Below, piece by piece: positions 1 through 5,039 of a stretch of DNA of 5,039 bases. Source of the stretch: an uncultured Saprospiraceae bacterium. GTDB lineage: Bacteria > Bacteroidota > Bacteroidia > Chitinophagales > Saprospiraceae. Where the stretch lies: positions 1 to 5,039 of the forward strand of contig CALCMV010000315.1 of the NCBI GenBank assembly GCA_937967535.1, given 5' to 3'. Within the stretch, counting starts at the first letter, position 1. Each line of letters starts with the position of its first letter. The notes below the pieces were generated by a model. That model was not told the origin of the DNA, did no database searches, and saw nothing but the letters and a program-made list of their open reading frames with translations. The position numbers and the translations under genes were made by a program.

Positions 1-126
1 TTTTTTCAAACTGATAATCAACAGTTTATGGTTTTGGCGAGACATCAAAGAGGGAGTTTATCGGGATAAATGACCGATTTGATGTGAAGCCAAGTTCATA
101 AAATGTTGGTTATCAGGCAGAAAAAA
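1..126. repeat. 126-bp imperfect palindrome, cut by window start
   Basis: The two halves mirror each other around a centre between bases 63 and 64. Paired blocks are 1-7 with 120-126 (7 of 7), 11-30 with 97-116 (18 of 20), 34-38 with 89-93, 42-49 with 78-85 and 57-62 with 65-70. By hand count about 46 of 63 positions pair by Watson-Crick rules, and four more could be G-U pairs in RNA. A T run lies on the left and an A run on the right, the wrong way round for a rho-independent terminator on either strand. The palindrome may continue left of the window. It could be a miniature inverted-repeat element, a structured RNA, or the junction of an inverted duplication; I do not recognise the family. 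Confidence 0.8.
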
Positions 127-258
127 TTTAAACATGCTCTAATCTTTGATAGTGATTTACCGGACTGTTTTTCAGTAACAATTTTCTGGCGGGTGGACAT
201 ACAGATTGCCATATTGTGGAATTTAATCGTTATTCAAAGAACGCTAAGTTAAGCATTA
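127..258. other. Non-coding spacer, possibly inner part of an IS end
   Basis: No supported gene is seen between the palindrome and the direct repeats. The only plus-strand reading frame of note runs from 103 to 252 (49 codons), starts inside the palindrome and has no recognisable motif. If the direct repeats just downstream are the end of an IS21-like element, this stretch would be the non-coding tail inside that end, but no transposase sequence is visible to confirm it. Confidence 0.35.
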
Positions 259-303
259 GGGCTCAAACTTAATTTCGTTTTGACGGGCTCAAACTTAATT
301 TCG
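259..303. repeat. Two direct copies of a 19-bp repeat
   Basis: The sequence GGGCTCAAACTTAATTTCG occurs exactly twice, at 259-277 and 285-303, with a 7-base spacer and a period of 26. Perfect identity over 19 bases implies a recent or functionally constrained duplication. IS21-family elements typically carry several short repeats of this spacing near each end, where the transposase binds, so these may be such sites. Confidence 0.9.
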
Positions 304-310
304 CACAACA
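259..310. mobile_element. Possible IS21-like transposon end
   Basis: The two 19-bp repeats are followed by CACAACA, so the reverse complement of the end would begin TGTTGTGCG. IS21-family ends begin with TG, finish with CA and have multiple internal terminal repeats, which fits. The body of the element would lie to the left, mostly outside the window. No istA or istB coding sequence is present here, so this may be a solo end or relic. The outer boundary near 310 is a guess, and no target duplication can be tested. Confidence 0.35.
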
Positions 311-320
311 TTATGTTTAA

Positions 321-354
321 ACACATTAAAATGCCCCTAATGTTTTACACACTC
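321..354 (+). repeat. Left arm of 34-bp inverted repeat around DUF6624 gene
   Basis: This segment matches the reverse complement of 995-1028 at 30 of 34 positions. The longest unbroken blocks are ACATTAAAATG (323-333) and TTTTACACACTC (343-354). The arm itself contains a dyad, TAAAAT at 327-332 and GTTTTA at 342-347, with 9 bases between. It lies 33 bases beyond the stop codon of the DUF6624 gene and 10 bases from the presumed IS end. The pair may be terminal repeats of a small mobile cassette or two copies of a protein-binding site. Confidence 0.85.
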
Positions 355-387
355 GTTTGATTAAAATATTGAACGAAATTTTTTTCC

Positions 388-987
388 TCATTGCACCCAA
401 CCTACGTTTTTTCTCCATTCGTCGTATTTCTTTTTCTTTTTTTGGAAATCTGTTGGTGGGGATTCATGCTCATTTTTTGCCTGTTGTCTTATTTTTTCGG
501 TTTGTTCTTGGAGGGTGTTGAGTCCGATAGATTTTCTTCTTTGATTGACTTTCGATAAGTCGTCGAAGTCATTTGGATGTAGGATGCCGTTTTCATCCCA
601 ATCAAATTGAGTACCATAGAGTTGTGGTTTACCTTCCAATACGGCTACTCTGTCGGTGAGGTAAGCTAAATGCTTGGGGGCTGCTTTGTGTTCGCGCACT
701 GCTTTTTCTAAGAGTCGCACACATTTTTTCATAAAATCAGGTTGTCCGATAGAGTGTTGTATGACCAACCAAGCAGCTTGGTTGGCTTCCTTGCCTACTT
801 TGTCGATGGTCGGGTAATTGATTTGGTCAATAATCTCATCTAATATCTTGGCATTGCTGTTGTGGAGTTGCTGCATTTCTTCATTGTATCCTTCCGAAAG
901 TTGCCCTTTTTTAAGGAGTCGGTCTCTCAATTCTAAATCTGACTCTTTTAGTTGGATGATGCGTTTTGCAATGCTTTTATAGTCCAT
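388..987 (-). CDS. DUF6624 domain-containing protein
   Basis: This 199-residue protein resembles the DUF6624 family, whose biochemical role is unknown to me. The family-like core is the WLVIQH motif (residues 73-78), LAYLTDRV (107-114) and PQLYGTQ (121-127), with an HNSNAK segment (42-47) before them and a GL-containing tail (155-156). The invariant-looking His, Asp, Tyr and Gln residues suggest a conserved pocket, but no catalytic activity is established. The C-terminus is lysine-rich (KKKKK at 183-187) and ends GWVQ. There is no signal peptide or membrane segment, so it is probably cytoplasmic. The start is the first in-frame ATG, 8 bases inside the right arm of a 34-bp inverted repeat. It lies 115 bp downstream of the receptor gene on the same strand and probably has its own promoter. 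Family assignment is from motif recall, not a search. Confidence 0.85.
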   Translation of the reverse strand: MDYKSIAKRIIQLKESDLELRDRLLKKGQLSEGYNEEMQQLHNSNAKILDEIIDQINYPTIDKVGKEANQAAWLVIQHSIGQPDFMKKCVRLLEKAVREHKAAPKHLAYLTDRVAVLEGKPQLYGTQFDWDENGILHPNDFDDLSKVNQRRKSIGLNTLQEQTEKIRQQAKNEHESPPTDFQKKKKKYDEWRKNVGWVQ

Positions 988-994
988 ATTGTTT

Positions 995-1028
995 GAGTGT
1001 GTAAAATATTAGAGACATTTTAATGTAT
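995..1028 (-). repeat. Right arm of 34-bp inverted repeat, upstream of DUF6624 gene
   Basis: This is the partner of 321-354 in opposite orientation (30 of 34 bases). It holds a perfect dyad, TAAAAT (1002-1007) and ATTTTA (1017-1022), separated by 9 bases. It sits directly before the DUF6624 start codon, where a promoter or operator would be expected. A possible upstream TTTG with a weak TACATTAA box falls at its outer edge, but the match to the Bacteroidota promoter is poor. Confidence 0.85.
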
Positions 1029-1053
1029 CTTAGTATTTGGATTTTGGACAAAA

Positions 1054-1080
1054 TGGGAATTAGGTAACTGGGAAATTAGG
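1054..1080. repeat. Short direct repeat after receptor gene
   Basis: TGGGAATTAGG (1054-1064) is followed by TGGGAAATTAGG (1069-1080), a 15-base period with one inserted A. It lies in the 115-bp gap between the receptor stop codon and the DUF6624 gene. No GC-rich hairpin with a T run is visible in this gap. The repeat probably reflects slippage, and no function is apparent. Confidence 0.7.
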
Positions 1081-1102
1081 TTTGAAATTGTAACTCATGC
1101 TC

Positions 1103-3478
1103 TTATCTTCTTCTACCGGTGTACTGCATCGCTTCTCCTTTTCCGAAACCATAACTAAATCCAAGTGTAATAAATCTGCCGCGAAAATTGCGATTATAGG
1201 CGTAGAAATTATCTTGGAATATCTCTCTGACGGAAATACGGGATGCAAAAATATCGCGCACACTGAAATTAAAAACCGCTTTGCCTTTCATCAATTTTTT
1301 ACGAATACCTAAATCGCCAAACAGCATATCGTGTGCTTTGCCTTGCACCGTTTTGTAGCCGGATTCATAATTTCCGGTCAATTCGATGTCGAAGTCGGCG
1401 GGTAGTTTGAATTTACTATTGAGGCGCGTACTCCAACGGCTTGCGTTAAAATCTATATTGGTTTGCTCAAATTCGCCTTGACGATTGAAGAAATTAAAAT
1501 TGAAATCGTTGTTGAGTGTCCACCAATCATTCGGAGTATATTTACTGTTAAATTCGATGCCTGTGGCAAGATTTGTCCCGATATTGATGGGTTTAGTGGT
1601 ATTGACATTATTTTCAAAAAAAGAAATTCGCTCAATCACATCCTTTGTATAACGCTGATAAACACCAACATTCATAGTGATTTTTTCTAAAATATAAATA
1701 CCTGTTATCTCATAAGAATCAGTAAATTCGGGTAGTAGTTCAGGGTTGCCCTCGCGAATATTAAAGTTATTGCGAATATTAAAAAACGGATTCAAATCCC
1801 ACAAACGCGGACGATAGATTCGCCTTGAATATCCGGCTTGCAAGGAGAATCTTTCCGAAAATTTGTAGGAGGTATGTGCGCTCGGAAAGAGGCTGTTGTA
1901 GTTGAGATTGTTGGCTTCATTGGTGTTTTGGAGCAAGGTTTTGAGGTCGGTATTTTCAAGGCGCAAACCCGTTTTGATGCCCCATTTTTTTCCTTCGTAA
2001 GATATGGTTCCGTATACACCAAATACCTTTTGGTCGTAGTCAAATACATTGGTGAGTTCGGGTCTTAGTTGCCATTCGTCGTCTATTAAATCACTAACAG
2101 CAAAGTCATTACTTACATCCTGAATGACGTATTGCGTGCCTGTTTCGAGTGCAAATTTTTCTGCAAATGGTTTGGTATAATCTGCCTTAAAAGTATAGTT
2201 TGCTTCCTGAAATTTTGTACCCGTTTGTTGGTCAGACAAAGAAAAGCTACTCGTTGGCGCAATGATATGGGTAAATTCTGATGATTGCTCTTTTCCAAAA
2301 AACCTTCCGGTAGCACTCAAAATAAAATCGTGTTCTTTGTGGTCTTTAAAGTCGCTTTTGTATTGAATTTCGTACTGCCATTTCGGGTTGATGGCTTCGG
2401 TGACTTCGCTGCGTTGCCATTCCGAAATGATGTCATTTGTGGCATTGAGTTGTCTAAAATCGGTGGCAGAAGGTTGGTCTTCGATTTCATAAGCAAAATT
2501 TCCTGAAAGCGTCAATACATTATTATCGTTGATGTGATAATCCGTTCCTAAAATAAAATTATAAAACTGCTCGTTGCGATATTCTGTGCCTTCACTATGG
2601 ATGCTTTCATTGTCGGTCAGGTTGGTGTTGAGTGCCTCGCGATGACGGGGCAATGAGCGATAACCCGCGCCCATTTGTGTAAAGAGGTTAAATTTATTGG
2701 CGCGACGATTGAGGCTGATACCGACACTGTGATTGTGCGGATAACCGGTATTGACTGATAATGAGCCGTTTATACCTTCTTTTTCTTCTTTTTTGAGAAC
2801 AATATTGATGATACCCGCCGTACCTTCAGCCTCGTATTTGGCAGAAGGATTGGTGATGACTTCGACGCGCTCAATCATTTCTGCCGTAATCGTACCGAGC
2901 GCATTACTCTCATTATCAGCAAGAATGGAGGGTTTGCCATCAATCAACATTTGTACGCCCGTACTCCCGCGCAAGCTCACCTGCCCCTCTATATTGACGC
3001 TGACCGAAGGAACGTTGTTCAGCACTTCCAAAGCACTCGCGCCTGTACTGTTCAAGTCTTGACCGACATTAAATACCCGTTTATCGAGCCGAAATTCGGT
3101 TTGTGATTTTTCGGCGCGTACCGTCACTTCATCCAATATCGTATTTTGAGCAACTAATACAATTGTACCCAATTCTACATTTTTATTAGTCTCAAAATCA
3201 GTTAGTTTCGTATTTTCAAAACCAATAAAACTTATTTCTATGTAGAAATCCCTTGCCTTAGTTTCTATTTCAAATGTACCGTCAAATTGGGTGGTTGCTC
3301 CTATAATCAACTCATCTGTTTGTTTATTTTTCAATGCAACAGTGGCAAATTCGACGGCTTGTTTACCGCTACTTTCGAGGACTGTGCCTGTGATAGTAAT
3401 GCTTTTGTTTTGAGCTTGTAAACCGCCCGAAATAATAAGTTGGGATAGTAGTATGATAAATAAATGCTTTATTTTCAT
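1103..3478 (-). CDS. TonB-dependent outer-membrane receptor, OMP_b-brl_3 type
   Basis: This complete 791-residue protein should sit in the outer membrane and import a ligand using energy from TonB-ExbBD. Residues 1-22 are a signal peptide (Lys-rich start, hydrophobic core, LQA before the likely cut). Residues 28-113 form a carboxypeptidase-regulatory-like beta-sandwich (ITGTVLE, DGTFEIE, ISFIGFE). The plug follows at about 132-230, with LRGSTGVQMLIDGKPS (169-184) and IERVEVITNPSAKYEAEGTA (202-221). The remainder is a beta-barrel rich in aromatic strand ends, closing with a strand around GRFITLGFSYGFGK and a short basic tail ending RRR. Length is normal for the family. The substrate cannot be read from sequence: no SusD, sigma/anti-sigma pair or metal-pathway gene is adjacent. 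It is probably transcribed alone from the 3479-3869 region. No frameshift or truncation is seen. Confidence 0.95.
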   Translation of the reverse strand: MKIKHLFIILLSQLIISGGLQAQNKSITITGTVLESSGKQAVEFATVALKNKQTDELIIGATTQFDGTFEIETKARDFYIEISFIGFENTKLTDFETNKNVELGTIVLVAQNTILDEVTVRAEKSQTEFRLDKRVFNVGQDLNSTGASALEVLNNVPSVSVNIEGQVSLRGSTGVQMLIDGKPSILADNESNALGTITAEMIERVEVITNPSAKYEAEGTAGIINIVLKKEEKEGINGSLSVNTGYPHNHSVGISLNRRANKFNLFTQMGAGYRSLPRHREALNTNLTDNESIHSEGTEYRNEQFYNFILGTDYHINDNNVLTLSGNFAYEIEDQPSATDFRQLNATNDIISEWQRSEVTEAINPKWQYEIQYKSDFKDHKEHDFILSATGRFFGKEQSSEFTHIIAPTSSFSLSDQQTGTKFQEANYTFKADYTKPFAEKFALETGTQYVIQDVSNDFAVSDLIDDEWQLRPELTNVFDYDQKVFGVYGTISYEGKKWGIKTGLRLENTDLKTLLQNTNEANNLNYNSLFPSAHTSYKFSERFSLQAGYSRRIYRPRLWDLNPFFNIRNNFNIREGNPELLPEFTDSYEITGIYILEKITMNVGVYQRYTKDVIERISFFENNVNTTKPINIGTNLATGIEFNSKYTPNDWWTLNNDFNFNFFNRQGEFEQTNIDFNASRWSTRLNSKFKLPADFDIELTGNYESGYKTVQGKAHDMLFGDLGIRKKLMKGKAVFNFSVRDIFASRISVREIFQDNFYAYNRNFRGRFITLGFSYGFGKGEAMQYTGRRR

Positions 3479-3525
3479 ATTTAAAATTATTTATGCGTCT
3501 GAAATCCGAAACCACTTTTTATCCG

Positions 3526-3533
3526 CAAAAATA
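3526..3533 (-). promoter_or_regulatory. Candidate -7 box for the receptor gene
   Basis: The minus strand reads TATTTTTG here, an exact match to the Bacteroidota TAnnTTTG box. It lies 47 bases before the receptor start codon, giving a leader of about 40 bases. No clear TTTG is found at the usual -33 distance; a 7-bp dyad occupies that place instead, which could mean activator dependence. The box is short and may arise by chance in AT-rich DNA. Confidence 0.4.
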
Positions 3534-3550
3534 CATAGGAACGAATTAAA

Positions 3551-3572
3551 TTTATACCGCTCACAGTATAAA
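3551..3572. promoter_or_regulatory. Dyad upstream of receptor promoter, possible operator
   Basis: TTTATAC (3551-3557) and GTATAAA (3566-3572) form a perfect 7-bp inverted repeat with an 8-base spacer. It lies 17 bases upstream of the candidate -7 box, covering the -33 region. That position suits a repressor or activator site, but no regulator is identified. Confidence 0.35.
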
Positions 3573-3804
3573 ATACAAATTAAAAAAGTAACTGATACAA
3601 TGTGTTCGCTAATTTTTAATAAGAAAATATTAAATTTATTAATTTTTTACGGCACAATGCCAATGCCAGCAAACCTCCGCTCTGCAATTGGCTATACACA
3701 CCAAACCCAAACGACGGAGGTAGCTTAAAAGCTTGCGGGAAGAACGGGGATTTGGGCAGACACAGTTAACTCACATATTCTTAACTCGCATCCCATCTGC
3801 CCTC
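3573..3804. other. Intergenic region with several small dyads
   Basis: No gene is supported here. Structures seen are GCCAAT (3659-3664) with ATTGGC (3687-3692); ACCTCCG (3673-3679) with CGGAGGT (3715-3721); and GGGCAGA (3754-3760) with TCTGCCC (3796-3802). Inside the last pair are two copies of TTAACTCRCA (3766-3775 and 3781-3790). The part from about 3651 to 3760 is more GC-rich than the AT-rich DNA before it, suggesting an inserted repeat or a structured leader. It does not match a cobalamin riboswitch in the motifs I checked. Confidence 0.5.
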
Positions 3805-3835
3805 TTGTAAAAGTCCACTAAAAGCACTATCTTTA
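3805..3835 (+). promoter_or_regulatory. Candidate promoter for the Uma2 gene
   Basis: TTG at 3805-3807 is followed after 20 bases by TATCTTTA (3828-3835), one base off the Bacteroidota TAnnTTTG box, with spacing close to the known arrangement. Transcription would begin near 3842, leaving a leader of about 28 bases before the ATG. No Shine-Dalgarno sequence is seen before the gene, as is common in this phylum. Confidence 0.5.
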
Positions 3836-3869
3836 CTTTATCAAATCATCATAAAAATCAATTATTTAA

Positions 3870-4472
3870 ATGAGTGTTGCAGTTCAAGATATTCCCAAAA
3901 GTCTTATCTATGAAATGGTGGATGGTGTACCTATTTATTACAAAGGGTACAGAGATTATTTAAATGGGACGAAAAAACTTGAAGATGTTATGGCGAGTAG
4001 TATATTGCAAGCGGCACTGGCAGGGTGGATAGTGACGAAATTGAATCTAATGCTGGCACAACACTACGGTAAGCAATATTTGGCAGTGAGCAATGAGTTG
4101 GGTATTTTTTTTAAGAAAAAATCTTGGCGTGGTGCGGACTTAGCTATTGTAGAACGCAATCAGGTAAAAGCACTATTGAAGGAATTAAACAATGAATACC
4201 TCAAAATAGCCCCTAAAATCGTCATCGAAATAGACACCAAAGCCGATTTGAGTGCCTTTGAAAATCCCTCAAGCTATTATCAAAAGAAGACCAAAGAATT
4301 GTTGGATTTTGGTGTAGAGTGCGTCATTTGGATTTATACGGAAACTCAAACTGTGATGTTTGCTCAAGCGGGGCAACCCTGGCAATTGCAGGAGTGGACG
4401 GAGTCCTTTGAAGTCATGGAAAATGTCGTGTTGAATATCCCGGAATTGATTGAGGAAATGACGGAGGATTGA
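3870..4472 (+). CDS. Uma2 family endonuclease-fold protein
   Basis: The 200-residue protein matches the layout of the Uma2 family (DUF820), which has a PD-(D/E)XK nuclease fold; most members have no proven substrate. The N-terminus (YEMVDGVPIYYKGY, residues 14-27) is typical of a Bacteroidota subgroup, from recall. The core has GADLAIV with Asp90, then KIVIEIDTKAD with Glu120, Asp122 and Lys124, then a helix with KKTKELLDFGVE (139-150) and the strand CVIWIYTETQ (151-160). Asp90 and Glu120 are the likely metal ligands. The common ExxSPST signature is replaced by EIDTK, so activity is uncertain. No signal peptide is present. The length is normal. It has its own candidate promoter and converges on the next gene with 2 bp between stop codons. 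Confidence 0.85.
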   Translation: MSVAVQDIPKSLIYEMVDGVPIYYKGYRDYLNGTKKLEDVMASSILQAALAGWIVTKLNLMLAQHYGKQYLAVSNELGIFFKKKSWRGADLAIVERNQVKALLKELNNEYLKIAPKIVIEIDTKADLSAFENPSSYYQKKTKELLDFGVECVIWIYTETQTVMFAQAGQPWQLQEWTESFEVMENVVLNIPELIEEMTED

Positions 4473-4474
4473 TA

Positions 4475-4798
4475 TTAGAGCATTTTAACGAGTTCTGCGG
4501 CAGACAGTTCTTCATCTTTAAAGAGTTCTTTCAAAGGTTCTAAATCTTCCCACTTAATGGCGTATTTTTCCTTCACATACTTCATGAATTCTGCATGTTC
4601 CTCGTCGTTCATCTCCAAAGGGGACTTCTCAAATTTCGGTGCATCCTCGCCATTCATATCCTGTGGCAACTTCTTTTCCTTCGGCTTTTCTTCTGCCTGA
4701 AAAAGAGACACTATTTTATGCAAAAATTCTTTATCTTCCTCAAATAATCGGATAATGCCGGATTTTAATGCCTGTTGGTCGATTGTATTTACGCTCAT
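4475..4798 (-). CDS. Hypothetical small charged protein with internal repeat
   Basis: I do not recognise this 107-residue protein. It is rich in Glu and Lys, with no signal peptide or membrane segment. Residues 8-34 look helical (QQALKSGIIRLFEEDKEFLH). Residues 45-58 and 60-73 form a 15-residue-period tandem repeat sharing P..MN.E....F.K. The C-terminal part (81-107) has WEDLEPLKELF and ends AELVKML. The N-terminal helix followed by a charged linker is reminiscent of small antitoxins found next to PIN toxins, and the gene lies 64 bp downstream of a vapC-like gene on the same strand. Antitoxins usually precede vapC, however, so this is weak inference. No promoter box is seen; readthrough past the hairpin at 4835-4855 may be needed. 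Confidence 0.7.
   Translation of the reverse strand: MSVNTIDQQALKSGIIRLFEEDKEFLHKIVSLFQAEEKPKEKKLPQDMNGEDAPKFEKSPLEMNDEEHAEFMKYVKEKYAIKWEDLEPLKELFKDEELSAAELVKML
4580..4666 (-). repeat. Degenerate 45-bp tandem repeat within coding sequence
   Basis: This encodes the two repeat units of the 107-residue protein. By hand count 26 of 42 aligned bases agree between the units, including ATG-AAY and the closing AAG codon in register. The agreement at both DNA and protein level indicates an old in-frame duplication, not chance similarity of charged residues. Confidence 0.55.
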
Positions 4799-4828
4799 GT
4801 TATGTTGTTATTTTTACTCAAAAACAAG

Positions 4829-4855
4829 AAAAAAAGGGGAGAATTGCCAACCCCT
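4829..4855 (-). terminator. Terminator-like hairpin after the PIN gene
   Basis: On the minus strand AGGGG (4855-4851) pairs with CCCCT (4839-4835) across an 11-base loop, and a run of seven Ts follows (4835-4829). It lies 7 bases after the PIN-gene stop codon. The stem is short, so termination is probably partial, and the downstream 107-residue gene might be reached by readthrough. Confidence 0.45.
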
Positions 4856-4862
4856 GACTCAC

Positions 4863-5039
4863 TCACTGTTCCACCCATTCCAAATCAAAAAAATTTTGCA
4901 AATGGTCAAAATCCTTATCCGTTGTGACGAGTCTGGCGCGGAGTACGTGTGCGGTAGCGGCAATCCAAAGGTCATTTTTGCCCATGTTTCGGGCGGTCAT
5001 GCCTTGTGGGAGGGAGAGGGTTGGGTGATGAGATTGGCT
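4863..5039 (-). CDS. VapC-like PIN-domain ribonuclease, C-terminal part
   Basis: The minus strand is open from the window edge to a TGA at 4863-4865, giving 58 residues. They read as the C-terminal half of a PIN domain: KNDLWIAATAHVLRARLVTT (residues 21-40) then DKDFDHL (41-47), ending EWVEQ. The Asp of NDLWIAATA (residue 23) and the Asp residues of TTDKDF (41 and 43) correspond to the later acidic metal-binding positions of PIN nucleases. VapC toxins cut RNA, often tRNA or rRNA, and are held in check by a VapB antitoxin, normally encoded just upstream; that side and the first half of this gene lie beyond the right edge. The sequence present is undamaged. Family confidence is high, but its toxin role is inferred. 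Confidence 0.88.
   Translation of the reverse strand, partial: SQSHHPTLSLPQGMTARNMGKNDLWIAATAHVLRARLVTTDKDFDHLQNFFDLEWVEQ

Noticed and set aside
1..126. Palindrome as a bidirectional terminator
   Set aside because: The T run is on the 5' side and the A run on the 3' side on the plus strand; neither transcript would end in a U tract after the stem.
103..252. 49-codon plus-strand reading frame
   Set aside because: It begins inside the palindrome, has no recognisable motif or ribosome site, and covers sequence better explained as non-coding.
321..1028. CRISPR-like or tRNA structure in the repeat-bearing left part
   Set aside because: There are only paired repeats in opposite orientation with a gene between them, no regular spacer array, and no cloverleaf.
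1097..1312. 71-codon plus-strand reading frame over the receptor gene's end
   Set aside because: It is antisense to a clear receptor coding sequence, and its protein shows no family features.
2751..3062. 103-codon plus-strand reading frame within the receptor plug region
   Set aside because: It is the antisense shadow of the conserved plug domain; the minus-strand protein has unmistakable family motifs.
3453..3728. 91-codon plus-strand reading frame crossing the receptor start
   Set aside because: It overlaps the receptor signal-peptide codons, runs through AT-rich intergenic DNA with promoter-like boxes, and resembles no protein I know.
3573..3869. Cobalamin riboswitch upstream of the receptor
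   Set aside because: None of the conserved cobalamin-box motifs could be found on the minus strand in this stretch.

Overview
The window looks like an accessory stretch of a Bacteroidota chromosome, perhaps from the Saprospiraceae or a related lineage; the family guess is inference. The evidence is AT-rich DNA, a large SusC/RagA-style outer-membrane receptor with an N-terminal carboxypeptidase-regulatory-like domain, little sign of Shine-Dalgarno sites, and promoter boxes of the Bacteroidota type (TTG, about 20 bases, then TAnnTTTG).

Layout. Bases 1-387 hold no convincing gene. They contain a 126-bp imperfect palindrome starting at the window edge, a 19-bp direct repeat in two copies that resembles an IS21-type transposon end, and one arm of a 34-bp inverted repeat. 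A DUF6624 protein gene (388-987, minus) lies between this arm and its partner arm at 995-1028. A complete 791-residue TonB-dependent receptor gene (1103-3478, minus) follows. A 391-bp intergenic region (3479-3869) carries divergent candidate promoters and several small dyads. A Uma2-family nuclease-fold gene (3870-4472, plus) meets an unassigned 107-residue charged protein gene (4475-4798, minus) tail to tail, with 2 bp between the stop codons. The right edge holds the last 58 codons of a VapC-like PIN-domain ribonuclease gene (4863-5039, minus), found by direct translation, with a terminator-like hairpin just after it.

How the genes relate. No metabolic operon is visible. The receptor has no adjacent SusD, FecR or anti-sigma partner here, so its substrate is open. 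The PIN toxin, Uma2 protein, DUF6624 protein and the repeats around them fit an accessory region with toxin-antitoxin and mobile-element content. No complete new system can be shown. The two strongest unexplained structures are the long palindrome, whose two strands read as similar short peptides, and the inverted repeats around the DUF6624 gene.
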